The position numbers were made by a program, and so were the translations under genes. A model generated the notes under the pieces. That model had not been told where the DNA came from. It worked only from the letters and a program-made list of their open reading frames with translations, and searched no databases. From positions 9,723,989 to 9,787,988 of the forward strand of contig NW_024881322.1 of the NCBI RefSeq assembly GCF_018691265.1: 64,000 nt of DNA, given 5' to 3'. This DNA is from Tyto alba (taxonomy: Eukaryota > Chordata > Aves > Strigiformes > Tytonidae). Below, in pieces: positions 1 through 13,400 of the stretch. Position 1 is the stretch's first letter. Every line of letters begins with the position of its first letter.

Positions 1-1584
1 GTCCCCTCTGGTTAATAGGCCAAGCATTTCAACATATATCTTCTAATTTCTGTACAGGACCCACCTTGGTTTAAACAGCCCCTCTCTCCAGACTCGTTAG
101 CCTAGCTCACTGTGCTGCCCTGCAGAGTCCATCCCTCTCTCCAAGTGCAGTTTGTTGTCTACATTGTCTTTCACTCCACGAGGCACCTTGCACATCTGCC
201 ACCAGAAGATGTCAGGGTGCAAAGTGGTTTCTACTTCTCTTTATTCCCTCACACAAGCAAGTAAGTCCATATAAAAATATAACTCCTGGGCTGGCAGTGA
301 GGTGCATGTGCAGCCACCACTGTTACAGCTCCTGCTGTCCTCCTGGAAGGACCCATGAACTGTTTTACCACTTCGGACACAGAATTTCTGAAGGAACCTG
401 TTTGATGAAGTTTGGGCAACACCTTGGTTGAGTCAAGTTAGTGTGTGCCCTCTCTGCAGCCTGCACTCAACTTCTTTCACCCCTGCCGGGATGCAGGGCC
501 ATATATCTCTATGTTGGCATAACATGGAGCATAGTAGTCATATGGGACACACACCTGCAATAAAACAAATGCTACTACCATTCTCAAAAGTCAAGTGTTT
601 CTCCAGGTCTTAATATTGTCAGAATTAAATCCATCTTGGAGATGAACCACAGCTCACCGAAGCTGATAAGAAGGCTCTGACTGATTTCAATGGCTGTTGG
701 ATGAGGCCTCGTGTAAAACATCTTAATGCAAACATTTAGAAATCAAACACGTCTTTATCCATTCAGATGCAGGGAAAAAGATTTACAAAAATAGATGACT
801 AAGTGAATCACTTGCTTTTCAACACTGCCAAACAACCACCATGACTCACAGGTTTTAGTGTGACTGGGGCTGCATGGTGACTGAAAAAAAAAAAAAACCA
901 ACAACAAAACACAAGCTAAAAAATCCCAAAACAAACTGTATCTGTTTAGACACCTATGCAGATACGTATGTGTCTGAGTAGCAAAGATCTAGGACATGCA
1001 ATCAAGTTACTGAGGCGTACCAAGTAACTACATCAAACAAGCAGTGGTAACGAAGTATGCTTCCAGCCTGCGGCAAAAGATTATGCACATTATCTTAAAC
1101 CTCTTGCACTGCAGGCTAATCCAAGTCAAATATCCCTGCATTTGCAGCGGGTAAGTAGGGCCTACACAGGCTGCCACAGCAGATCAGGCAATGTGGGGAT
1201 AACTTGTCATGCCACGGTATGGTAGCGGTATATGTGAACCTCAGCTGAGTATCTGGTTTGGGGTTACTGGACTGCTTAACAATAAAGTCTAGAGACAGTG
1301 AGATTTTATTTTCCGTACTCTTCTTCTCTGACCCAGATTGGTACAAGAGAATTTGTCCCTGTAATTCCCACTCTCTGACAATTATGTTGTTGATGCTCCA
1401 CACAGCTGAAGTGTATTACGTACCTTTCATTCAAACAGACATTTTCTAAAAGTGTCCATGCTCAAAATGTTGAAGTTCATTTCCCAGACAATGCATATGC
1501 ACTGGAAGCCTCCATACTGTTCAGTTCCAGCTTAAAAGACCTTCCACAGTCTGTAGCTTTGAAAAAAGTGGAAAACCAGCTCAC
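1..1584 (-). other. AOAH: AOAH intron 4 (partial)
   Basis: Downstream of the exon 4 donor I see no recognisable AOAH exon in either frame or strand. The stretch has ordinary intronic composition and one A-rich patch near 884-898. No repeat family was recognised. Confidence 0.7.
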
Positions 1585-1675
1585 CTTTGGAGGAGGGTAG
1601 AGATGACAAAGCAGTTGTCCCGGATCCTGTTTACACAGCTTCAAGGAATGGCAGACCACATCGGCATTCATTTCC
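1585..1675 (-). CDS. AOAH: AOAH coding exon 4: end of saposin-like domain
   Basis: This 91-nt exon (1 + 30 codons) encodes residues 105-134. It contains MNADVVCHSLKLCKQ and LLCHLYPPPK, almost identical to the AOAH family sequence as I recall it. It provides cysteines 112 and 118, which close the saposin fold, and cysteine 127, a candidate for the disulfide joining small and large subunits. The acceptor is catagacag|G (AG at 1676-1677) and the donor is AAG|gtgagc (1579-1584). The small/large subunit processing site and the lipase domain should follow in exons beyond the left edge. Confidence 0.95.
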
Positions 1676-2784
1676 CTGTCTATGCTGAAGAAAATGGTGT
1701 GAAAACAAAGACTATTATGTTCTTCTGGGTGCTTGAAAGTAGAAGCTATTTCCGTGGGAAGCTAAATCTCCCCAACGTCAAACAGTAACCTCAGCTCGCT
1801 CCACTGAGGCCTGTAATCGCTGCTCAGTACAATGTTGGGTCCTAATGACTTTCTGCCACGACATCCTATTCAGCATTTAAAATCGGATCCCGGGATGATG
1901 AAAAAGTACTGTGCTTTATATGCAGCACTTGAATCAAATACATTATGACTGTTTTGTTTTTTAATCAATCATAAGTCTGACAAAGATATAAAGGTTAAAG
2001 TTAATGCATATGCAATTTGGCACATATGAATGTTCAATCATTAACTCAAGAAAATAACCAGAAATTCTTCAAAGATTCTTAACCTTTAATCACCAAGCAC
2101 AAGTGCTAGGATTGTTTCTTTCTTTTTGGGACACACCTCTGGGCTAATCAGAAATTAAATTAAAATGTTTGATTATAGCACATCTTAGTCCTGTAAGCAC
2201 TTTGCAGTCCCTTGGCTAGTTTTAAAAATAAAAATAAAAACCTGAGGGAGAAGAAGGTCTAGCAAAAGCTCTGTTAATTAAACTAGGACCTTTCAAAGAG
2301 GAGTAAAATGACCTACATTTTATTTTTTTAATCACTTACATTACTTAGCAAGCTTCCCCAAGAGTGTGTATCAAGGTCAGGGCTGAGGGCATGTAGGGGC
2401 TGACAATTAGAAAGCTTGATTAAAGGTAGAAGGGAAAGCAAGAGACAAATACTATAATAGTGTGACTCCGTAGAACCTGTCTCGCACTCATGGGTTATTC
2501 AGATTCCTCCCTCAGCCAAACGAGCTGAATTTCAAAAGGTAATTACATCAGGTGGGCCTGATCTGAGATTCAAATAGAGTATGAAGATGGTTACCAGTGG
2601 CAGCCTGTGTTTATTCACTCGGGAGTAGCTATGCCAAATGCCAAACCAGAATCACTCTCAAGCATCTCTGCTTTAATAATAATGTGATTTTAAGATTGAA
2701 ACTCCTGCACTTCAATCCAACAGCACATCTGTACATGTCAAGAACAAACTAAGCAAAGACCTGAGAGGACACAGCAATACGTAC
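1676..2784 (-). other. AOAH: AOAH intron 3
   Basis: Intron of 1,109 bp bounded by gtacgt and cag. It is AT-rich, with no identifiable repeat or gene. Confidence 0.85.
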
Positions 2785-2845
2785 AGTTCAGCTATGTGTG
2801 GTCCGTAAAGTTCACCAAGTACGTAACAAAAACCTTGCAGTTTTT
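2785..2845 (-). CDS. AOAH: AOAH coding exon 3: short, divergent saposin-domain exon
   Basis: This 61-nt exon is too short and diverged to stand out as an open frame. It was found by looking for the missing saposin segment. It reads KLQG then FCYVLGELYGPHIAE, which lines up with the family's TCYLVIDKFGSDIIK segment and supplies cysteine 90. The acceptor is strong (ttttatgttttctag, AG at 2846-2847). The donor used here is CT|gtacgt (GT at 2783-2784). Phase is decisive: the preceding exon gives G, this exon starts AA (Glu84) and ends CT, and the next exon starts G (CTG, Leu104). A second GT four bases on would break the frame. Compared with the human protein as I recall it, the segment is several residues shorter. 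Confidence 0.87.
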
Positions 2846-5800
2846 CTAGAAAACATAAAAAAATTTTTTTAAGTAACTGAGCACAGTGAAACTGGCTTTA
2901 TAACAGTCAAAATACAGCAGTTGGTTCATTAAGGTGAATGCTGATTTACCTTAGGGGAAGGCGTGTGAATTTATGACCTCAATATAGCACCCGAGAATGG
3001 GAAAACCTGAATTTCTAACCTTGCCTAATGCTCTTCTCTGGGTTTAGGCAAGCCACATGATAAAGACTAAAAAGGATAACTGGCATTTGTTAAACGTTCT
3101 GAGTATGTTATCATAGAAAAGTTGAAAGAAGTCACACATGCCACAGCATCTTCTAAGCAGTTTAAACAAATAGCTTGGTAGGTTTTCAGGAAGAAAGAAA
3201 ACAAATACATAAATTAAAGTGAAGAAAGTGATGTAGGGCTTGGTGTCACTCCTAGAGCTGCCTCGGAGCTTCTGGGAATTTGTGCAAGTTAAGAGAATAC
3301 GTTTTGAGTAGAGCAGGAGTTGCACAGGAGTAATTATATTCATACAAATACTTGACACTTTTCATTTGGCCTCCTTTCACAGTCTGCAGTCATGTGCCTT
3401 TTTGGGATGCTGGCTCAGGTGCCTTTTTTTAATCTGAGTTGAGTACACACTCCACACCTTCCAGAAGACAGCTCATCAGAGATTTCTTTAAGGTACTATT
3501 GTAAAAAAAAAAAAAAAAAGTGGTCTCCACACGTGAGAAAAGTCCCTTGTGGGAGAGATTGGGGGTTTGAATACAGGTAGGGCACGATGGTAGCACTGGT
3601 CTGACAGTTCCCACAGAGGAAAATTGACTGTTTCTTGGCCTGAAGGGAGAACTGCTTAACCACGCACGTATCCCACAAAGGAGGTGCCAGGCCTTGTTTC
3701 GGTAGGGGTGGTGGTGTGAAAAGTCATGAAGTGGCAGGTTCATACAAGTGCAGCAACGACAGATTTGCAGATCCTGAGAGATGTTATTTTCTCTTGCACT
3801 TCCATTACCCAGACAGATAACTATCTGTACTTCACTAAGAAAGCATAGAGTATACTCATCTTTCCTGCAGAAAAGCCTTAGACACCCCCAAAGCAGCCAC
3901 TTCCCTCCGACTTTGGGCTGACCATTCAATTTTAAGCAGTGTCAGGCTGCACAAGCCCTAGGCTGGGGGCCTGCTGCATACAGGGCAGGTAGTTTTGCTC
4001 CAGGGAAGGTACAAAACCTCGCAGCACTGACTCCATCAGCGGGCACGGGTGTGCTCTTGCTCCCGCAGCTGCGTTCCTGCCTGGATTGCAGGCACCCCAG
4101 CTGGCAACCTGCACCCAGTAAAGGAGGACTGGGACCAGAAAGGCATGGCAGGGAATGAAAAGATAGTTGTCCCAACACCCTCCTACTCATAAGGTGTTGC
4201 AAGCAACTTCTGCAACTACGCCATCTGATATTTCTTATCCCATGCCAGGTGTTTTATTTCAATCCAGTTATTAGCTTCATTTCTTTGCCTCCTTTGCCAC
4301 ATAACTCCTCTCTATTGGCTCTTTAGAAGCAATCTGCAAGTTAAAAATTGGTCTCCTGGCTAGAATTAGATTTTATTCTTGTTCACCTAACAGGAAAGAC
4401 ATCACAGACATCAATAACCCTGCGTTTAGTATCATCACTGATTAAAACACTCTCTGATGATGCTTGCCAGCGGGTCGCGCGGCTCCCTGCAGTAGCCCAC
4501 AGGAGAAGGTGGCTGGCTTCCCCAGCATCTCCCCAGTGCATCGCCTGTGATGGTCTCCTTATGAGTTTCCCAAACCTGCTGGTTTCCGTAACGTTTTTGG
4601 TGCTGGAGAAGCCAGCTGTAACCTGTACTGATGGCTGCAAGGAGGGGAGGCTTTGGCTGGCCATCAGCCCTGGGGAGCTGATGTTGGGGGCCTGCTGGTC
4701 ACACTGATTTCTAGATGCTGATTTCCTTACGCATATAGGACACATGACATGTAATTACCCCATGGCATAACAAATGGAAACAAATTTTACCCATGGTAAA
4801 AAGAACAGCAATAACATAAAATTACTGTTGAGCACAGAGTCCTCTTGGAAAATACAGATGCCATTCAGGCTTTGGCTTCCAGAACCCCAAGCCACGGGCA
4901 GGGTTTCAGGACTTTCCCTCTGTACCAGACTGCATCATATGTTCACAAACCTCCAGCTCTGCTAACACACACAAGGATTGGATATTGCAGAGAGAAAGCT
5001 CCATTTGGAAGAAGCTGCATAAGTCAGAAAGGAGGGGAAGAGAGAGAGAGAGAGAAAATGATGAGTAACTTTGAGTGTTCAGGTTCAAGAGAAGACCTTA
5101 AACCAAACTAAATGCTGGAAAACTTAGAGAAAATTTAGAGTATACTTGCTTTTGCCCTGCTTCAGATAAAAGAGATCCCCTAAACTGCCCTGCTCTTATG
5201 TGATAAAAATCCAGGTTTTCCTCCATAGCCCTCGAAACACAAATTCTGGCTGACTCCCAGAGGGTAAATATTTGCAAGAAAGATGGTATTAATCATGTTG
5301 CCATTTCCACTTGAGCTCTAAGGTGTTTACACAGCAGTGGCTGACACAGAAGCAGAGCATGACTCAGGGGCAACACCAGAGGCAGACGGTCTCAAAGCAT
5401 GTTTTGGGTGTCAGACACCTCTGTTTCATCAGGCAGCCAGCCAGTACCCATGTAAACATACATTCTTGCTAACAATGTCTCCTGCTGTGTAAATACTTCC
5501 CATTCTCCCAGACCTGGCCTTTCTGTCTGCTCAAGAGTCTTCTTCACTCATGGGGTTACTGTTCTTATTTTCATAGGTTTATTGACCATGTCGCTTGAAT
5601 CACACACATTGAAAATATTTCCATATATATAAGGATGCAACTGTGTTTTCTGCACAGTCTATGGGATTGAGTGGGATTGATGGGTACTGAATTTTTCTCT
5701 TTCTTCTTCTCTAGACACTTTTTGTTCTTGAACATCATACAACTTCACTGAAGACTTGATCCAACTTCAGCTTGATTGTAGTTGAAATGATGGAGGACCT

Positions 5801-7358
5801 TAAGAAAACCCACAGGAGTTGTTATTCCCTTTCTGCCCCTAGGAAAAGCCCCATTTGTCATTAATTTGTTGCTGTTATTCTCGCAATCAGTTGTAGGCAT
5901 GTGTATAATAATGAAATTGTTCCTTCAGGTGAAATGGCATGGCCTGTTTAGTAGGTTTGCTCCTCCTGAGCATCCACAGATTTTCTGTTGTCTCAAGCAG
6001 CAAGAAGAAGCTGTTGATTCCTGCTGGGCTGCGGCATTTGCCTCCCGGGGGAGAATAAATTGGGTTACACTGTAGCTCCCACACAATCCATAGGATTTTT
6101 CACTCCTTTCAAGTTCAGGGTCAGTTTTTTTCTGTTGGGTGTATCCATGCATCTCATAGAAGGTAAGTGGATTATACAGATTTAACTAAGGGGATGATAG
6201 GATTTTATGTGTGTAAAGAATGGCAGCTGAAAAGAAATATCTTGACATGTCAGCAGAACAAGGTCCACTGAGTGAATGATAAACATAGAGCTAGCATGTC
6301 ATATTTTAAAGAAGAAAATTGTATTTTAATAGCAGGATCGGTGCGTCTAATTGTAACTTCATGGTTATATGCCTGTAATTTAAAACACTGAGAATATGAC
6401 TTATGGAATAGAAATCAGATAAGCGTCATTCTGTCAATGAATGAATCCCAGCAATTACCTCCCTGCCCTGTCCTGCATCAGGCAATCTTCTCTTGGAAAG
6501 GAGGGAATGAATATTCTACATGCATCTTCTGTGAAATTAGGGTCTACAGAGCAAGATGGTTTCTCAGAGATACAATTCAGGAAGTCCTATATAAATGACT
6601 TTTTAATGAAGAATCCTAAGCCATCTTTTAACATTCATAACGTTAAAAAGATATCGTGAATGTGATATCTAGTTACTTAAAAAGTTACAGGATTGGTCTG
6701 TGAGGCACAAAGCTATGCTGGCATTCAAACTGTTCTCTATTTAGGGATGTGCATTTGGACAGCTAAGCTCCTTTGAGCAGATAAAATAAGGGGGAGAAAA
6801 AGGGGAGTCTACATATATTCATGTGGAATAGCTATCACTTCTGAAATTTGTATCATCAGTTACATTTCAATAGCTTTTCTGTGCAGACCAAATGCTCACA
6901 TCTTACACCTGTTAACCTCAGCTCATTTTTGAGATTTTACAATAGCAGCTTCCTACACCTGCTGAAAACATTTTCATCTTCACAGTTTCTATGAAGACCC
7001 ATATGAACACGAAAGAGGAGTGGTTTGGCATACAGTGAATCTATTCTTAAGCTACTAACAAAGAGACAAAGTGAAGAAAAGGAGAGTGAAGAGGTCTGCA
7101 TGTGTTGGTGCACAGACGCACGTGGGCTTAATACAACCCAATTCACTCTAACTTTGGGACAAAATCCCAGCTTTGAAGGCAAGTGAGCCACACCACTGAC
7201 TCCCCTGCAGATAGCACCTTGCTATCTTTCACCTGCCTTAATCTGAGATGCTGCACGAGAAGTGGGTAAAGATTTTTCAGACTCCATGTGTGAATTTTTA
7301 ATTAACAGAGAAATACAGCAGTACCAACATAACATATGGCATATTATTTGATACTTAC
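2846..7358 (-). other. AOAH: AOAH intron 2
   Basis: Intron of about 4.5 kb bounded by gtaagt and ctag. It contains a 17-base A tract at 3503-3519 and a GA-rich microsatellite near 5040-5055. Open frames in it (for example 3429-3929 minus) show no recognisable domain. Confidence 0.85.
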
Positions 7359-7454
7359 CAGGTATGTAGTTGCACAGTCTCTCCACGGCTGCCTTTACTG
7401 TACTGTTGTGCCACTGTGCAAGCTGTTCAATTACAGACACCACAAGCACGCACC
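7359..7454 (-). CDS. AOAH: AOAH coding exon 2: first helices of the saposin-like domain
   Basis: This 96-nt exon (2 + 31 codons + 1) encodes residues 52-83 and opens with GCVLVVSVIEQLAQ, followed by HNSTV and ERLCNYIP. The match to the AOAH small subunit as I recall it is strong across the whole exon. It supplies cysteines 53 and 79 of the saposin pattern and an N-glycosylation sequon (NST, N68). The donor is a perfect G|gtaagt. The acceptor is cttc/gaag (AG at 7455-7456), and its upstream tract is built of TTTG repeats rather than a plain pyrimidine run. The exon lies 14.2 kb downstream of exon 1. Confidence 0.95.
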
Positions 7455-7456
7455 CT

Positions 7457-7475
7457 TCAAACAAACAAACAAAAA
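7457..7475. repeat. (CAAA)n microsatellite at AOAH exon 2 acceptor
   Basis: Short caaa repeats on the plus strand (TTTG on the coding strand) occupy the position of the polypyrimidine tract immediately upstream of the exon 2 acceptor. Confidence 0.8.
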
Positions 7476-10400
7476 GGGCAAATACATTTATCTGCAAAGT
7501 GTGATGAAGCACCCCATGCCATAGAAGTACTGCAGGCGTCATTGGGCATTTCATTTCTTGACATGATGCGTGGCAGATGAGTGTTCTGAGGGAAAAAATA
7601 CCTGTGAATTTCTGTCTTTGTTTAAAACCTGTAAGTTATCACAGAGAGGATGCCAATGCCAGAGGAGCACACAGAACAGCCTGGCTTTTATAGTACTGGA
7701 TGTCGCTCCCGAAAAAATGATTTTCCATCCTTTCAAGGATGAAAATCAAGGAGCCAGGGGGGACAGCCACCGTTAGACCTGTCTGCTCGGCCACCTGCGC
7801 TCTTGTTATTTCTCACAAGAAAAAAGGCACAGGACTGTACTTGATAAGACTTCTATACCTCTCCACACAAACCACACAGAGAGCTACCAAAACTACAAAA
7901 CAAATGGGTGTGACTGCCTGCAGAAGAGACATCACAAAGCAGACGTACATGCTGACCACCACAAAGCATCCATGGCATCATTTCTTCACACTTTCCTCTG
8001 AAGCCCGGCAATGTTCGGCATGCACAGGGCTGCTGGGCCCAGCTATGCCCTTGCTAAAGACAAAATGTCTTCAGAGTTCATTCTGCTCTCCTGTGGTTGG
8101 AAAGAAACCATTTCCTATGACCTGCAGAGCTGGTTATTTCTCATCACTAATCTGAGTGCGAGCAGGGTTAAAGCCTAGTTGCTCTTTGGACTAGCTGTGG
8201 CTGAGGCCCAAGAATTCTCACGCTGTAGTGAAGCATTTCTTGAGGCGTGCAGCACTTTTTCTGATACTTTTGGGATGAAGTAGTTTCAATGTGTTCCCCA
8301 CATAGCAACCATTCAAGATCCACCTCATGACCGTAAGCGATTCATTTCGAGTCGATTTTAAATTGCTGTAGGCCAGCATTGTGCTCTCTTTCTGCAGTGG
8401 TGTCACTGCTTTCTAAAGAAACCACATTTGGTGATGCAAAGTCTGACCGATGTGGTCCCAGGCAGCCAGGAGACAAAAAGCCAGGATGACAGTTTCCAGC
8501 AGCCTGAGTAAAGATTTCTCTTTGCAGTCCCTGTAGCTGAACCCTGTTTCATCCCTTCTGCAAGAAATCTTAGCTCTCAGGACTTGCTCTGACACAGTCT
8601 AGAAATGGAGGTGGGCTGCAGCATTTAGATGTGGCTGGAGATCCACCTTTTTCCAAAGATCAAGAGCATTAATGTTCAGGTTTTCAGACTGGCACAACTC
8701 TTCAAAGTGAGCTTTTAAATTCCTTCCAAGTACCCCTGCCTATGTGCTACTAAATCAAAGTGCTGTTTTTCAACGTAAATAACTTTCATGCTTCTATGGA
8801 TCAAGCAGCAAGACAAAGAGGAGGTAATGCAATTGGAACTTGCTCTAAGACCAATATCTTTGAGTCTTCTATTACTACTTCTACCAGAAATACAGTAATC
8901 CAGTGGAAATTACAGTGAACTTGCCACCTCCTTTGCAGGGATAAAAGCCCACTTCCCCATACTTACTAAATAAAATGCTCACTCAAAGTCCTCTGTGTAA
9001 TGATTTATAAAGCATGCTAAAAGCCATTACCTCCAGTCAGCCTACAAGAATAGGAGAATAAATGGAGACAGATACAACAAAGAAAAAACCCTGAAGCAAG
9101 TCATTCCTTCCTCCTTCTCCCCCCCAAAAAATAGCCATGGGCTAGCCCAAGGAATTAGCAGTTAATTAAAACACAGTAACTCATTAAAAAAAAAAAAAAA
9201 ATAGTAGTATAATAAAGACCCAAACTAAAACCAAAGGGGATGCCCGAGCTCAAACTTAAAGTGTGCTCAGACCTTGGGCTCAAAGAACAGCCTTATCTTG
9301 TTCCCTGCTCCAGGCAACGCTCGTGCTTCTGCTAGGGACCAGTCCCTGGAGCACATCTGGATGAGGACACCCACTTGAGGCAGGGGGGAGTTGAGGGGTG
9401 CAAGAAACTTCAGCTATCTGGGGGCAAGCCATGCCCTGCACCGATCCCAGAGAGAGAAAACAGACCCTGGCTTATTTGCCGGGGTAGCGTGGGCATAGCT
9501 GTGCTGGACCGACTCCATCGCTTAGCTCTCAGATAGAGGTGCACATCCTTGAAACACGCTGGAAACACACTTAAAAGGCACTGCATAACTCAGTTCTTAC
9601 AAGGCCATGTTATTAACACACATGAGAAACCTACAGACAACCAAAACTACCCTTCCCCTGCCTTTTATGTCTGTTTTATTCATGAGGATGGAGGCTCAGA
9701 AAAATTAAACGATGTCTTACCCACAAAACCACATATTCTTTCTGTCCCTTCCTTTCTTCTCTTATCAAGGTCAGGACTTCATCTAACAGTCTTGCTGTCT
9801 AGAAGTCAGAAAGACAAAAAGGAGTCCAGGCAGAAAGATGGGAAGGAGCCAGTCCTTTGATATTTTCTAAAGGAGACAGCTTTTGTTGTTTTACTTCTCA
9901 TTCTTTTGCACCGGGAGTTTGAGGAAGCTACGAATGAGGATGTGCCAGCACTCAGCAGATGCAGGTACAGAAGTTGGTGAGGGGTGAAGATATGAGGAGA
10001 GAAAGAAAGCTGGGAGACACTGAAGTTAGCAATGTTGGCAGAGGGAAGTGCTTCAGCATGCAGAGGAGCTGGGAGAGCAGACAGTCCCCAAACCACAGGC
10101 TGAAGCAGAACTGAGCACAGGGGCAAGAGGGCAACAGCGATAGAGCAGATGCCAATTTGGCTTGAGGATTAGGACAGCCTGACCGGACTGCAAAATTGCA
10201 AGCCTGGATGCAAAGCAAGGGAAGAGCCCCTGTTGTGAGCCCAGGCATGAGCTCAGACAAAGAGGGGCAGGTGAAAACCAGAGGGATCTGGGATGTCATG
10301 TCCCTGGGGCTCAGTAACGCGTCACGCCAGGGAGCTGACAGGGTCACTGACTGCAGCAGAGAGAAATAACGCTCATTTTGCTTGTGCTGTGTAACCCAGC

Positions 10401-13400
10401 ACTCCTGCACCTTCAGCCGGGACCTGTCAGCGCACTTTGCAGAGAGGACAAAGTCCTTCTCTCTTGCTCCCCACCTCCCCCATCCCCCTCCAGATTCCTC
10501 CTCCATCCACCCCGCTTGCTGGGCATCCACGCCAAGCAGCGTTGAAAAGGGGGGCGCTGGCTGGGTCCAGCTTTCTAAAAGTCTGTCTCCCACCTCTGGC
10601 AAACCCCTCATTGTCTGTAGGACCCGAAGGTGCCGTTCACTGCCACAATGAAGCTTGCAAACTGCCGCTGGTGGGAGCGGGACGCTGCCCGCCTCCCCCC
10701 GTGCCGCAGCTCGGGCTTCCTGTGTCACGGCGGGTCTGCTGAGGGTGCGAGCAGAAATCAACCTCCACAACGTCTCTGCTTTCAGTTACAGCATCCTTGG
10801 GTGCCAAAATGTTGGCTCTGGCGCTGCAAGGAGAGATTTTATCTCAGTGTAAAAGCTGGCCTGATAAACACATCGACATGACAAGGGAGAGGCCAGCTCA
10901 CAATGTGGCCTCATGCATTACCCAGCAGATGAAGAAAGAGCTTTTATACTGAAATAAGAGTCATTCACCCCGAGCACAGGCTCAGCAACCTGCCTAATGA
11001 TTCCTCTCAGGGTGGAGATGCAAAGAGGCTCCTCTCTCTCTGACTCAGATGTTACCCCCGTGACTCTCATTTTCATTTTCTCAGCCAGGTCTTGTCTCCG
11101 GTAGAGCCGGTGCAGAGAAAGGGGCTTATGGACAAACAGCCTGAAAACTCAGAATCCAAAAAGTTGGGCTGAGGACAAAAATACACCTGGCGCTTCCGTT
11201 TCCTCTGTTATACAAGAAGACAGACTTCACTGAAGATGTGAGTTTCTCTCATGTTTGTCAAAGTACCACAGAGGGAGGAAAAAAAATAGCCATTTTTTGT
11301 CCAGTTCTGCCAAATAGAAACAGAAGTCTTAATCACAAACACAATCATGCAGGTAAACCTACTCATGGAGCGGTCTCCCAGCAATTAAAAGGAAATATTT
11401 CATGTTGATTAAGTCAGACACTTCTGTGTCTATCGAACCAGGCCCAAAGGGACATTTGTTTCGCATGAGAATTAACAGAGCCATCGCTGAGTTTGTGCAG
11501 TACTTAATGCAGTACCTTGGGCTACTAGATGCTATATGAATATAAATAACAATAATAGTAGCCTGACTGCTTGGGAAAACCCCAGAGAGCTGAACTTCAG
11601 AATATTTGCTCTCATAAACCAGTCTTTACCATCACTGAGAGGATGCTCCCGGTCACACTATTACACTCTCCTAACTCTGGGCACCCTTAGACCACACCTT
11701 GGTTATTCAAATCCCCCCCCAACAAATGTGCTTATTCCAGACAAAACATACGCTTCACCGAGCAAGCTGATAAAGAAAGTCTTGACTGATTTTCAAAGGG
11801 GTCTGTGGTGCCAGCTGGGGCATCCTCAGTCTTAGGCATCGTGGCTGAATTCTCAGGACCCAAACCTGGGGAGTCTTCCTGCCCTCAGGTGGGAAATGTT
11901 CTCCCCAGGAACGCGTGCCACCAACATCTGCCATCGGCTGATCTGCTCTCTGTTTCTCTCATCTACCCGGGCTTTTATCAGGTGCCCTTGGTCCACCTCT
12001 CTTGACTCCTAGTGGTCTGCTGGCACCTCTTATTGCCCTGCCACGGGCCATGTCCCAGGGGACACCCGCTCATGTTCTGGCTCTGACGGCCTCAAACTGT
12101 GGTGATGTCATCAGGAGCAGCTTTTGGGCTGGAGATTGTTAATTACTCAGGAAAAGGGTTGAACTCTGGGAGGAGGGAGGAGGAATGTCTAAGGGTATTC
12201 ACTGTAGTCTAGGGAGTCTAACCCACCCAAATTCACCATTTTTTTTTTATAAGAACATGCTCTCCCCAGTAATTCAGTTTTATTCTCTAGGAGAACCTAT
12301 CTCCTGTGTTGGGCTATAGGTAAAACCTCAGAAGATTGGTGTTTATAAATTAAAGGTTAACTCAGACTATCCTTTCTCCAACTACAAACTTGCTCTCTTT
12401 TTAATCATATATATCATATTTCTCTGGATTTAATGGCAGAAAGAGAATTCACCATTGGATACAGCGTAAGAACCCAACCAAATCAACAGGAATCTCCCTG
12501 CACACCAGACATCATCAGAAATGCTAACCAGTTATCCTAATTTTTAATGAGTCTTAATTCTGCTGGCTAAAAATGGAAAATAATTAGATAGCTAAAAAGG
12601 ACAGGGGGAAATCAGCTGTCTTTGACTGTAGAAATCTCACTGCTTTAATTAGTTATGATGTGTGAGAGGATATAAACTTTTTAACACTCTGGCATCAGTA
12701 GAAAAGCACTTCCAGATCTGGACAGTCATTAGCAACTATTGCTTGATTTTAATTTAGTAGATGTTTAGATGTGATTTATTTCTTATCATGAGCTGGGTAC
12801 ATATACGGCACTGTAGCCAGGCTTCATAATTAAAGGTTAAAAAAAGCTCTAAATTTTTTATAGGTGCGCATGATTTTCTTTAGAAACAAGTTTCAAGAAA
12901 TTAAGTCTGCCATCGCACTTCAATAACAGGTTTCAGTGCCTTGACAGGCTGAAGGATGTTTTCTCTGGAAGAAATTAATTGGTATTATAATGCTTATCAG
13001 CCATTAGAAACTAGACTCTGGTATTAATAAAATGCCTGTCTCTTTTAGAGATAGTTTGTCCCATCTGCTATTAATTTCTAAAGAGATAAGAGAAAACCAT
13101 AACCATTTTGCTCAGCAGCAGTAATCTGAAAACTCACACGTCAGGAAGTACTTCTCCCCGTGTATTTGAAAATAGCGTGTAATAATAAAATGACATTTCC
13201 AATAAGCTCGGAAAAAAAAATCATACCCCCAATAATAAAATCAGAGCTAGAGAAATTAATTTCTTAGCTGTGAAGCCTCTGGCAGTTTGAGCAGACTATT
13301 TAACTTAATCTACTTCTGCTGCACACGTTTGAAAGGCTCTATAATTAGAATTATACCTCGGGATGTCAAGAAGTGTCTGGATAGTGAAAGCTGCCTCTCT

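Noticed and set aside
1..1584. Search for the next AOAH exon
   Set aside because: No segment matching the sequence after the saposin domain was found; it probably lies beyond the left edge.
3044..3358. 104-codon minus-strand frame considered as the missing AOAH exon
   Set aside because: It lacks the cysteine pattern and flanking splice phases; the 61-nt exon at 2785-2845 fits instead.
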